A DNA stretch of 64,000 nt from Dipteris shenzhenensis (taxonomy: Eukaryota > Polypodiophyta > Polypodiopsida > Gleicheniales): assembly GCA_047967505.1 (NCBI GenBank), contig CM106538.1; one strand, 5' to 3'. The notes under the pieces are model-generated. The model did no database searches. It was not told where the DNA came from and was given only the letters and a program-made list of their open reading frames with translations. Within the stretch, counting starts at the first letter, position 1. Each line of letters starts with the position of its first letter. The position numbers and the translations under genes were made by a program. Shown here one piece after another: positions 10,947 to 24,200 of the stretch.

Positions 10947-13900
10947 ATTAACGTCCGCGGGAGACCTCACGGGTCTATGGGAGAAGGTACACACCAAAAA
11001 GTTGTAAATACATCTGGGTAACCAGAGAGTTGAGGGAGTGCTCTAGGCAACTTAGCCTCAATTATTTGGACGCAGAAAGAGCTACTAATTCTATCTTAGA
11101 AAAACGGCTTGAATAACGTCAGTTTAAGACTGAGAGTCTTTGGGTTTAGATGAGAGAGAAAGAAAGAAAGAAAGATATATTAACGTCCTCAGAAGACCTC
11201 GCGGGTCTATGGGACAGAGTGATACAACATCAAAAAAGATCTCATACAAGCCTCTATGGGCTGGGGCAAGGGGGTGAGCTAAAGCCCTTTCCAAGTACTA
11301 ATCTAGTGTCTAAATAGAATAGAATAGAGACAAAATCTGAATATGAATCAAGAGTCAGGAGTGTCCAGATCAAGTGTCCAGATCAAGTCAGGTCAGGTCT
11401 CTTCGTAGTAACATCTCCGTGTGTCGTCGCATCTCCATCAAGTAGAGCCCAATACAGACCTGGTCCTGGAACTTGATCAGTCATGAGAGTGGGCTAAAGC
11501 CGTGGCCCTCCTGAAAAAGGAAGTGGTAGCGCCCTCGGATCTCGTAGTAGGCTGGGAAGATACATAGAAAGTGCTCCTCTATCTCGACTGCCCCCATCGT
11601 GCACAACCTGCAATTCCGTTGCTCTCTGGGTATGCCTGCAACTCTCCTTGTCGTGATCCTCAGCTGATGGGATGAGACCCGCATCTGTTGATGGCAATCC
11701 TCAGCGCGTGTGAGACTCCTCTATCCTCGAGATACTGAGGTTTGATGATGAGCCCATCCTTCGATACTCTTGGCCCTCCCCCAAGTGCTTGATGTGTGGA
11801 GCTGGAGGAGACCTAACCGTATGATGCAGTTAATCTCATCCTGTGGGAGCAACTTGATTGCCGATCCATTTGATTGCCGTGACTAGCAAACCATGCGGTG
11901 ATGCGTGCAAACCATGTTGTACCTACCCCACTCTTTGCTAGTCGAGTGGAGGACTCTAGTGCTAGCCTCGGAAGTCTCTCGTGAGGTAGGTCCCAAACTC
12001 TGTGGAGGAAAGTCACTATCTGAAAAATGGCATTGTTACGCTTCAGCCTTTGTTGTTAACCAAATCTCCGCCAGCTAATCACGACGCCATTTAATAGACT
12101 TTGTGTCTCGTTTGATAGCTACCGAATCCACGACGTGCAAAATCCACAAGATTACGACATCTAGTCCCTCCACGCGATGTCACGGAGTCCTGAAAGTAAC
12201 CACCGTATACCAGCGTGTGTGTCACTCTTAGTCTTTTTTTCTCAGATTCCGTAAGATAGGATCTCCGCTCCTCTACTGGCTGCCTGGTGGTATCACGCTA
12301 AGGCTTAACGAAAAATCGGATCAACAGTCCGACGCATCGCCAATCGTTCCCTCACCGTCCACAGATTGCCACGCTGATGAACCCTCGATCCAACCCAATC
12401 ACCTGCTGCTCTGATACCAAAATGATACGTACAAATCTCTTTATGCCTAATATTTCACACCAATCACGAGCATAGGCACACAGATTATCCTCCCAGCCAA
12501 CCTCGATGGTAGCAAGCTATCAAGATGATTACGTTACGTGAAAGCTCCTGCTTGCCAAATCCCAACAAGCCCCAATTCCCTAGATGGATCTAGTATGCCA
12601 CATGTCTTCATTCTAAGGTGCCTCCTAAATGCATCATTTACCCCTCTCTTAATCATTTGCCCCTTGGCACATTTAATGCATTTAGACCCTTTAGCCTTAG
12701 ATCCACCTAGTCTAGTGCCATATCACCCTCACCAAGGACCTTGACTTTAATTCCTTTCTGATCATTTACGTAAAGCCCAACAAATATAATACAAACATTG
12801 ATCCACTAAAGGAAAATGTCGACCGACCCTTCCGAGGTCATGTTACCTCAACTTGAGCGTAACAGGCATCAACCTGGAGAGGGGTCATGGCAAACTCTAC
12901 CCTTTACTATCTGATGGGGGACTGAGGGCTTACTCCGAATCATCCTAGAGTCCATAATCACCTGTAGCCACTCAAATCTCCTCCGTTTTGCTGCTGAAAG
13001 ATCACACCCCCAAAAAGGTGCCGCATACATGGCAGTCGGCCTCACTAGAGTGTCGAAAAGCTAACACTTTGCCGGTGGATCCTGGAAGTGCGCCTGGAAG
13101 CAGTGTCGCTCTAGTCGGCGGGCCAAAGCACCGTGCCATCGTGTGAGTCGTGCTCTGGTTATGTGGGCCATCGTGAAAAGTGGCCTTGTGAAAACTGTGC
13201 CCAAGTATGTGTGGGACTGCACAATCTCCACTGGCTAACTGTGGTCTGTAAAGCTATGTCAATGAAGCACTGTGTAAGAGGTGTTGAAGATCATGACCTT
13301 GGTCTTCCCAAGGTTAACCATCAGGTCTCTCTCTCTCTGCAGAACACCTCTAGGGCATCCAGATGTCTCTGTAGTCCCTCTGCCGAAGATGAGAGGACTA
13401 TGTCATCCGCGTATAGTAGAATCTGTATCATCAAGTTTGTTAGTGGTGCTCCCTTGCCTACTAGATGGTCTATGAAAGATGTAATCTCATCAATGTAGAG
13501 CCTGAAGAGAGTCGGTGAGAGAGAGCATCCTTACTTTACGTCGATTGTGCTCTCAACCCAGTCTAATAGGCCTCGTAGGACACGAACTCTCCCTCTGACG
13601 GACTCGTATAGGCTCACCACTCCCCAGATCAGAACCTTTGGAATTTGCATATCTTGTAGTATTCTAATCATGCAAGATCGCGGGATAGTGTCGAAGGCCT
13701 TCCAAAAGTCTACAAAACAAGTGTCGACCTCGCCTCCTCAATGATAGTTCTCAGTGTGAAGATGTGGTCTAGGGTGGAGTGTTGTCTCCGGAAACCTGCC
13801 TGTCCTAGAGCATGCTGTCTATGTGCCTCTGTATGACATGTGATCTCCCTCTCCAGTATTGATCCATAGATCTTGGCCAGGGTGTGGCCAATCATGAGAG

Positions 13901-16498
13901 TGCGATAGTGCCCACCAGTATCCATGGGGTCACTTGCCTTGTGTATCGGTACTATGGTAGTGGTACTCTATGAGGGTGGGAAGCCGTGACATATGGCGTG
14001 GTTGAACATCTGTGCTAGGATAGGAGCCAAAACCTCATGTCCATGATCGGAATGCTCAGTTCGTAGCCCCCTCATGGTCTTGTGCTCTCCGGTTATGAAG
14101 TCGACTGAGTGCAGCCCGCACATTCTGTGCAGTGAAGAAGTGGCAAGTGGTGGGCCTTGGCATAGTGGATATATCAAGTGGTGCCTGCATCGGGACATCA
14201 AAGAGAGCATGCATAAGTGTGCCAAATACCTGGGTGTGTGATGGGTATAGGTGGCTTTCCCTCCGATAAAAGCCCCCAGCCAATGGTGGGATCCCCCCCT
14301 GGAAATGAACTAATCACCTCTACCACACTGTGGGTGAGGAAGGCCTGCCGCTTACTGCGTGTTAGTCACCGTGAGATCCATTGTGCCTTGGGTGATGTCA
14401 AGTGGCCAAGGGCTCACTCACGTGTGAGGTGAGCTCTCATCTCTCTATTGGGCGGATTCTGTGGCATCTTCCTTATTGAGGCACGTGTAGATCGAGTTGT
14501 GGGGAAAGACCTGATGGTTGCGTCCATGACTACTGTGGCAAGGGTGTTTGAGGCATGGGTGAGGTCTACACCATCTCCAAGTAGTAGGGCTAGAAGCCCC
14601 TTCACCAGGTTGCTCACATAGATGGGGTCCTGGGCACGACCAAAGTGAACCTGTACACGAGTGGGTGTGGGGGGAACCCACTGGCATAGTGGTAGAGATA
14701 CAAAAGGCTAAGTACGAGTGATCAGCACCAAGTGGGGGAGGGGGCACAATAAAGTCGTATATCCGCGAGGTAAAGGCCAAGGGACCCAATAGGTAGTTCC
14801 ACTGAGCTTGTCCTTCTACCATGTGGGAAACAAGTGAGTCCACTAGATGATGATCATCTGTGTAGACCATTGCAAATGATCAAATCATGGACATCACCTA
14901 GCTCAAGTAGATGTCGTCCATACTCTTTCACATGTGGTGCATCTGTAGAGTGTCTCACTATCCCGAGCTCAGCTGCATCTAGTTCTGGTACTTTGAGGGA
15001 ATCCGATGCGAAGTTCAGCAGGCCCACCTGCCTGTATCCTGTGTGTGCATTGAAGTTATCACGAAGGAGGATGTCCCCTTGCCTGGAGAATTCGGTGATA
15101 TCATCCTGAATCAACTCATACGGGCTGTGCCCCTCTGTGGTTACCTCATGTGCATAGGATGAAGTATCTGGGGGGAAATAACACACCGCTTTGAGAATCG
15201 GTCGTGCGTCTAGTAGCTAGACTCGTATCCACATGTGTCGCGCATGCTCCTCTCTCCGTGCCACTGATATGAGAGGTGTCATGTGTGATCTAAAGAGGAT
15301 AGCCACTCCCCCCGAGCCCCGCACACCAGTGTCTCTCCTTGTCTCCTTCCTATGAGATGACTGCCAAGTATATCCTATCACAGTGGGCAATCCTCTCTCG
15401 GGGCTCTCATGTGTGTCAGTATAGAAGACCATGTCTCTGTCAGTGTATGTCTTCGAGAAACCACCCAGATCAGACAAGAGTGTGCCATTGCAATTCCACA
15501 CTTTAATTCTCAGTCCAGTTTGTGTCCCATTGGCCGACACCGTCATAATTCACCCTCTTCTTTCTCTTCTTTTTCTTCCTTCTCCCCCTGGTCTTGATCT
15601 CCTCTTTCTCGGATGATCACCCTACCATCCCTGTATGCAGCCCATTTCCTTGCTTCTCTCGCTGCCATGACGTCTACCATACCTTCCCTCCGTTGTTCCT
15701 GCTGTAGGAGGGTGAGGTCATTGTCCAGGTAGATCTGGTCTCCTTTCAAGGTCACCCTCGTGCTCATGAGGGTCTTCCTATCCATGGCTGTTCGGAGCTT
15801 CATCCCAAGTGGCCTTGTGGGTGCATCGGGCTTGCCAACTCTCCAAGCTGTCTTACATGTCAGGTTCACACCCATTTTGGTACAAAGCATTTGCATCTGC
15901 CATAGGAGTATCTCGTACTGTGAGACCTCGGACTAAAACATTAAGGGCTTTACCGTTTCTCCTTTTATCCTCCTCTAGAGCATTTGAAATGAACTCTTTC
16001 TTGGGGACAGCAGTACCGTGCTTGACCACATCTCTCCATTCCAAGATTGCAGCCTCTCCTTTCTTGATCTTCTTGGTGAATTCAGCATGTTTACCCTTCA
16101 TAGTGTCTTGCAAAAATGCCATGTCTTTTCTGAGTTTTTCATTCTCAGATTTCAGTTCATCTATGATCTTGCATCCTTCTTCTGAAGTGCCCTTTGCCCC
16201 GTTGAGCTGCTTCATTTGTTCCCTAATGATGTTCAGCTCCTCGTGTAGGGATGGCTGAAGCTCCCCTAGATCTCCATGTGTATTTGCCTTCAGTTTTACA
16301 TTCTCGCCTTGGTGACTAATCACCTAAGCTTCCAGGCTCTCTATCTTTGATGTAAGAAGACTGTTTTTCACGTCCATATCTCACATCATATCCATCTGCA
16401 TTTTGCCAATTTGTTTTTCCCATTTTGCATGCATTTCTTCTTGCCATCCCTTCATGTCGTCATTCATTTGAGCACATAGGTTTGAAAACTCATCCTTG

Positions 16499-16547
<49 letters not shown>

Positions 16548-19500
16548 GATTGTATTAACGTCCTCCTGAGACCCTCCAAGATCTATGAGACTGCTGACCA
16601 CTAAGAAAACAAATAGTGGTTAATTAGAACCGTTGAAATAACATTCTCACAAATCTTTCTACATTGTGAGTATCTGCTGGGCTACTACGTTGAGTACTTT
16701 GTTGCAGTTTTCTAAGACTTCCTTTAGGTAGCTTCCAAACATGTGGGCTGGTTGTTCCAATAGATTCTTGAGATTACATTTATTGTTGCCGTGATTCTTC
16801 TTTCTGATGTCTACGTATGCTCGACATTTTAAGAGCACGTATTGCTCATCTTCTTCTTCCCCTATAGGGCAGGTTTTGCATAACGTTGCCTAATTTGGAA
16901 TCCTGGGCTGCATCCATCTACCCTTCCCCACTTCTAGATCATGTGAGCTGGTGGTCCTTAGCTTGCAATCAAATGCCTCTTGAATATTGAGATGTCCTAT
17001 ATTTTTGCATTGCATAGCTGTCCATCAAGTTGATTTTGCATTTGTAGGACTGCAATTTTGTTCCTGGGTCGTGCCATGTCTTGTGTACCATTTTCAGCAC
17101 CAATAAGTCTGTGATAACCTCATAATTCCATCCATTCCTCCCCATCTCTGTACCAGCCCATGGTCTTAGTGGCCTCCATTGCTTTGTGTATCTGGTGTCC
17201 ATTCTTCTTGTTAATCTTGTTGAGGTATGCCATATGATAGCATATTACTTCACCTTCCATGGTATCATACTTGTTTCTGCTAACAAGATGGGATAAGTGT
17301 CAGGTTCTTTACTCTCAACTCTCGTATGATAAATCGTTTGTGCACTATTTCAATTGTTTTCCAATAAGCTCTAGTGCACTGTTTCTATTCTTTTCCAATA
17401 AGCTCTAGAGAGATCAGGTGCCGAGGCTGGACACCTATAGAAAACCATTGCTTACACAAGCATGGTGCAAGCAGAAGCATGGTGTACATACTTTTCATCA
17501 TCGACCACTTCCACAACTGTGCGCTTCTACATTTATTTTGGAAGCCGTACAATGCTTTTAACCATCCCAGAATCCTTCGTCTGCGGAAGGCCTTTTGGGC
17601 CTACGAGACAAAGTACATGTCACGAGGACGTGAAAAGAAGACGTGAAAAGTGATGTAAAGTATCTTCGTAACTCAACATACGCTTAACCCGGGGTTAACC
17701 ATGGTTCAGTGTTGTAATGGTTTGGCCATAAGGGACTGGCTAGAGGAAGTGCAGACTTCCTAGAAGTTCCTAAGGGCAAAGTCTAGGTGCACCACTAGGT
17801 CCTTTGGGCAAGGCAAAGGCTTTAAAAGAGGGGTCTAAAAGTTGGGCCCAAGGACAACGTTGGTTGTCCTTGGTATGGGGGTTAGGACTTTAATGAAGGG
17901 GCAAATGGCAAGGAGGAGGTGCCATTTGTCAAGCATGTGTATGCATGCCCTTCCCCCACCTTCCATCTCTCTCCCCTCACTCTCCCAGAGGTGTAGGACG
18001 TTTCAGTTGTTCTTGTGCAGTTTTTGAGCTGTTTGAGCTGTTTCAAGCCTGTTTTCAGTGGTTTTATCACTGTTTTGACTGTTCCAAGGCTAGTACACAC
18101 TTCTAGGAAGTGCCAGGCTGTACGGAATCCGTACAGACGTGTTCAGCTGCCTCCAGCAGGTGCCTGGGGTTGTCTTTTGCTGTGGTGGACCTTTGTGCAC
18201 ATGTTTTTGGCTGCGTGGTGGCTTCTGGAGCTGTTCTGGAGCTGTTTTGGACCAGTGCAGGCTGCAGGAGCAACTTTCCCTGTTGCTTTTGGCACCTTCT
18301 CTTAGAAGGACTCAGGCACAGATCCCGAGGCAATCCTTTTGAGGCAGATCTGTGAACCATCTTTCCTCTACAGCTCTTTCTTGTTCACCCTCCAGTCTCT
18401 ACCTTCATTTCTCTCCTCCTGATTGCTAGAAGACACCTGCACCCTGCGGGGATCTTGGACAGAGGATAGGTGCGAGGAAGGAGCTCGCCCCTCTGCCACA
18501 GACAGCGGGAGTTGGTTCCAGGTTCGGTTTTTCCTTGTTCTTTCTTGCTTTGCAGCTTTTTGCGGTGCATGCGTGTTGTGTGCAGTCCTTTCAGGACTCC
18601 AACAGGTTCTAGGAAGCACCCAAAGGCAAGGGTGATCCTGTGGAAGGCCTAAGGACAGTGTGGATGGATGTGATAGCCTTGAGGCTGCCTTGAGCTCAGT
18701 TTGCCAGTGGTTTGGATGCTTGAATGCCTCTAAGTTGTGTCAGATCAGAAGCGAATGCCTGAGTATGCCTTGCCAGTGGGAATTCTAGTGGTGCATTGGG
18801 ATTAGATGCCTTGAAGACAAGTAGAGGATTTGCAGAGAGGAACAGTGCAAGGTTGAACCCTTGTTGTATGTACCAATTTCATTCTTAAAGAAATAAATAA
18901 ATACCGGAAGGGGCGCCAAGTATTTGGGGCCAGTGGGTGCGCTGTGTATCATTTTCATTGAGCAGGGGCACTCTAGCCTCCATCCAGTTATTTCTCAAGT
19001 TGTTTCTAAGTGGTATTGTTTAAAGTTAGTGGTTGGAAATGATGCAATGTGGCTGTGAATAATGAAAGTGCAATGCAAGTTATGGTCTACTGCCCTTTAG
19101 GAAACTGAAGGCCGGTGTCAGTACATACCAAACGAAGTCGCTATTCAATCTGTGAGTATCAGGGGGATGCACATGGTATCTCTTAGAGAGTGCATAAAGC
19201 AGATCAAGATTATCATAGAGCATAAATATGTTCTCTATCTTAAGGTGACCTTCATTACAACAGTTTAAGATAGAAAGCATTTAGGCTTAGATTTGAATTC
19301 CCTAATCAACGCTTGTCCTCCCTAGTAGACCACGCATTTTCTTGCTTTCTTGGCTTCTCGACATTAATACGTTCAATGGTTCTTTGTTTGAGCTGATGTG
19401 TGAGCTCCTCAAATATCACCCTTCAAGTTTGTGGGTTTGTCAAAGTATTTTTCTTTGTGGGTTTGTCAAAGTATTTTTATCCTTGCTGCCTTATCATTAA

Positions 19501-21145
19501 TACAGAGTTGTATCGGTGTTTCCCTTCATTGGATATTCCAAATATCATGTTGATCCCATTCAACTTGTGGTATCTTCTCAAATCAAGCTAGCCAGTAGTG
19601 AACCCTCTCCTCCTAGGTGGTCTACAAAGGATGTAATCTTCATCGATATAGAGCCCAAAAAGAGTCGACGAGAGGGGCTAACCTTGCTTCACTTCGATAA
19701 GTGCTCTCAATCCAATCTAATAGGTGGCATGAACTCTCCCTCTAACTGACTCTTATAGGCTCATCATCCCCCAAATCATGACCTCTGGAAGCTACAACTT
19801 CTGTAATCTCCAGATCAAGCGGGAGCGTGCAAGAGTGTCAAAGGCCTTCCAAATTTCTACAAAGCAAGTATAGACTTTTTGAGGTCTTGGCTTCGCCTCC
19901 ACAATGATAGCCCTCAAGGTGAAGATGTGATCGAAGGTGGAGTGCTGTCTCGAAGAACCTGCCTGCCCAAGAGCCCGCTTCCCATGACCCTCTTTGTGGG
20001 TGTTGATCTGCCTTTCTAGTACTGACCCATAGATCTTAGCCAGAGTGTGGCTAATAATAAGAGTGTGCTAGTTCCCAGTGTCCATGGGATCCCTTGCCTT
20101 TTGTATCAATACAATGGTGGTAATGCTCCAGGTAGGTACGAAAACGGGGCATACGGCATGGTTGAATGACTGTGCTAAAACCGGAATCAAGACCTCCGGC
20201 CCATGTGCGAAGTGCTCAATGCTCAGTGCGTAATCCCTAATGATCTAGTGATCTCTAGTTATGATGTCAAACAAGGGCAGCCCGTAAATTCTGCGCAATG
20301 AACAAATGACAGGTAGTCGGCTTGGGCAAGAAAACATTTCTGGTGCTGTTTGATGTGGTACATCATAGAGAGAGCATGCATACGTGTGCCAAACATCTGG
20401 ATCTGTGATGGGAATAGGAGGGTTCCCCTCCGATAAGAGCCCCCAACCAATAGTATGGTCCTCCTCACGAAAGGATCCAATCACCTCATCCATCTTGCGT
20501 ATGAGGAAAGCACCCTTCTTATGCCGCGTCACTTGGCATGAGATCCGCTATGCCTCAAGTGAACTCAGATATCCCAATGCTCGCTCACGTGTGACGTGAG
20601 CTCTCATGACTCTACACTCATCATCAAACCTAGGGTTTTGGGCCATCTTCCCGTTTGGGACATGTGCAGATTGATTCGTGGGGAAAGAGCTGGTGGCAAC
20701 ATCTTGTACGTATGAGACAAGGATGTCCAGGGGGGGGGGAGGGAGGGAGAGGGAGAGAGAGAGAGAGAGAGAGATTATTTACTTCTCCGAAATACTTAAG
20801 GGTCTATGAGATGAAAAAACCGTTATTCAATAAAAGTTGAGGGGCTGGGCCACTAATGTGGGCATCCCAATGCTGATGTCCTAGATGAGAATATGCATAG
20901 AGAGATACACCACGCTGTACACAAATGCAAAGGAAAAGATGGAGGGAGATCCCTATCAGTGGATCATCTGGTCAGATGATAGAGAGAAAAAAAAGATATA
21001 GTAACGTCTACGGAAGGTCAAATTGTGCTATGACACAAATCTATACAGAACGACTTCACGCCCAGAGTATCATGGAAGCAAAAATCGAAATGAAAAGCTA
21101 ATCCCAGCCATATGCATCTCACTATGGTGTCACTTTTTATCATGC

Positions 21146-21214
<69 letters not shown>

Positions 21215-24200
21215 CGGGGGGGGCACATGCATGCATGGGGTTTAGCTTTCTGTCTTAATGTATTGCTGAAAATGTATTTTTCGGTGCTGCAGATATTGGA
21301 CGAAATGCCAGTCTTCTACAATCTCAGCTCAACAGAGAAGCGAGAGGTCCTTATCTGTGTATTACAAATTATCCGAAATTTGGATGATATTTCGCTAACC
21401 AAGGCCTGGCAACAAAGCGTAGCACGTACTAGACTCTTTTTCAAACTACTGGAAGAATGTCTTGCTCTTTTTGAGGTGAAACGGCAATTCCCAACTTGTG
21501 AATTTATTTTATATCATAATCAGCTTCCCGTTGTAGGCTGCAGAGATAGATGTTTTAATTGTTCCTAGTGTACCCTATAGGAGCTTTTGGAACTACCAGC
21601 AGAATGGCTTTCTCTTTTTGGGATGAAACAACCAGTCACCAAACCTACTTTTTAAAAATGCGTGTGTAGACATACATATATATGTACAGACATATGTATA
21701 GTTTTGTGCATGTGTGTGCGCACGCAGGAGGCTTTTCTTTTGGAGATGTATAGTGGGAGCTTTTTCCATTGGGGCGAAATTGGCAGCACGCCGCATTGTT
21801 TCCCCCTCCTGCCCCTGTTGTTCTCATCACTGTGAAATAGTTCCTCACCTGTTATGGTCTTGCCCACACTCTCGCATATTGATCACTCATATTTCTCATT
21901 TGCTGCGGCTTCGGTTTCCCTCTATCAGATTTGGGAAACTTTTCTGGATGTTTGGATGCCTCTCATCTCAGATGTCTCCATTCCTCCTCTTCTTTCACTG
22001 GACTCGCTTTTGGGTACTATGGACCATTTGGACACAGAGACTGCATTCTAGGATGGGTCAACAGTTTCCTCAAGCATATATTTTCTTCAGAATGTCCCTC
22101 AAGCAATCTTTATATGACAGTTTTGTTGCAAGGGACTTGGATGCTACTAGCCTTGAAGTGTTCTCTATCTGTTTTTGAGTTTTTCCATTGGGCTCTCTTT
22201 TGGAGTCTAATGTCAGTGTGTGGGAGACTTCCCATCTTGTAAATTTATGAGAATATAAATACACTGGATTTTACCAAAAAAGCATGTGTGTGCGCACGCA
22301 TGTGGACTTGCATGTGTGCCTCTTTGTCTATATATCTTTCTGTGGAGATTGTAAGGTGGACTACTTCCTCCTTTTCGGCTCACTCTTCCAAAATAAATAA
22401 CTGGTTCTGAAGGTTCTTGTTCTGGAAATTGAGTTTTTGTGTTGCATCATTGACTTAAGGTCAACTGGAGTGCTGCTTGAGATTGCTAAATGATTTGGTT
22501 CTCTTTTGATTGTGGAATCAAAGCGGTCCCCATCTCTCTTTTTCTCCTTCTCGTCACAGGCATCAGCCTTGGTTGGTTGGGTTGCCCATTTTAGTGGCCT
22601 GCACCCTTGGGTTTCATTGTATCTGGTTTCTTTCAGTCTGATACACCCTTTGGTCTTTCGTAGATGTTAATTCTCTCTCTCTCTCTCTCTCTCTACCTTC
22701 AGCTTCTTTCTACCCTCCCGCTACCTTTGCTACCCCTCCCGCTACCTCTGCTACCCCCCCCGCTACCCCTCTTGCTACCTCTGCTACCCCCTCCCGCTAA
22801 CTCCGCTACTCCCTCCGCTACCCCTCGCTAACCCCCTCCGCTACCCCCGCTACTCCCCCCGCTACCTCTGCTACCCCCTCGCTACCCCCTTGCTAACCCC
22901 CTCCGCTACCCCCTCGCTACCTCCTCTGCTACCTCCCCCTACTCCCTCCGCTACCCCTCTCTACCCCCCCGCTACCCCCTCTGCTACCCCCCCCCTTTTT
23001 TTTTTGCCCAAAAAAAAAAAAAACCCCCGCTCTCAGCTCCGGCTTAAAAAGAAAAAAAGAGAAGCAGCTTCGACCTCCTGCAATCCCTTCTTTGCCCATT
23101 GCTGTTTCCCCCATAATGAAGGGAACAGGGGGATGAGGACAGGAGACTAGGCGGGAGACCCTTCGATCCAAATCTGCATACGCGTGGAGATGGGGAAGGG
23201 GAACAGTGACAAGGCGAAAACACAAAAGCAACTCAGTCTGGAGGACTTCAAGAAACGCAGCAACCGAAGCGGTTTGACAGTGCACCGCGGCCCAAAAGAA
23301 AGGGGCCCACCCAAAGCCCATGACGCTCACCACATCCTTGACCTCTATGGTTACCACCACTATTTCACCACCATCATCCGCCTCATCATCTACGCCACCT
23401 CTCTCCTCCCCCTCTCCTACATCATCATCACAGGTCTTCTGTCCAGCAGCCTCACCACTGGCCCCACTAGCCACGGCTCCACAGTACTTTCCCCTCGTAT
23501 CACCTCTATCTCTCAATCAGCCACCCTTCATTACCTCGTCCGCCGGCCTTGCTACTCCTACATATCACTTCCCCGCCCAGATCATGCTGTCCCCACCTTC
23601 AGTACAACCTCAGCAGCCCACCTTCATTCCAATCCCTCTCGAGATCCAGTTCCCACCTTAACCAGGACATCTTAGGCCGTTGCTAGACGCTTGGGACTCC
23701 CTATTGGCCCTTCAGGCAGAGCTGACACATTACATCTAGGAGGAAGCCTTGATACACTCAGGGGGACGCCCGCATTATACAGGAGTAGGGCACCCTTATC
23801 CAGGGACTTAGACACAACATCACACAGCTTCGAGAGGAGCTCGGGACCCTCAGAGCAGCGCCTGGAGGGACCCCAGCCATAGAGATGGAGGCACAGATAG
23901 CCACGATACAGTCGGCTATAGCAGAGACGACTAGATGGGTGGACATGGCAAAACGGGAGTCGGCAAAGGCAACCGTTTCAGCCGCCATATAGGAGTAGCA
24001 GCAGAGGGCTTCGAAGGCCCTCAACATCCGAATACAAGGGATCATGCAAGAAAGCACCAGCACCTCTACGACGCCCATGGAGGAGGCGATCACCTTTGTG
24101 ACCACCACCATGGGAGTACCCGACCATGGCATAGAGGGAGCATGGCGTGTTGGGAGAGATCCCAACTGAGAGTAGCTCCTAGTCATTCACTTCAGAGATT

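Larger units (their letters stand above)
11153..16500 (-). mobile_element. LINE with coiled-coil ORF1, 5'-truncated and decayed
   Basis: Order on the minus strand: ORF1 (16500-15543), endonuclease (15546-14854), RT (about 14440-13125), then after an inserted element the zinc-binding C-terminus (12016-11481), the 3' UTR and a (TTTC)/(TC)n tail at 11153-11176. The 5' end begins inside ORF1 exactly where a (GA)n run (16502-16541) starts, which is the tail of the next LINE upstream. It is the same family as the + strand copy at 22697-28262 but with more frameshifts. Confidence 0.85.
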
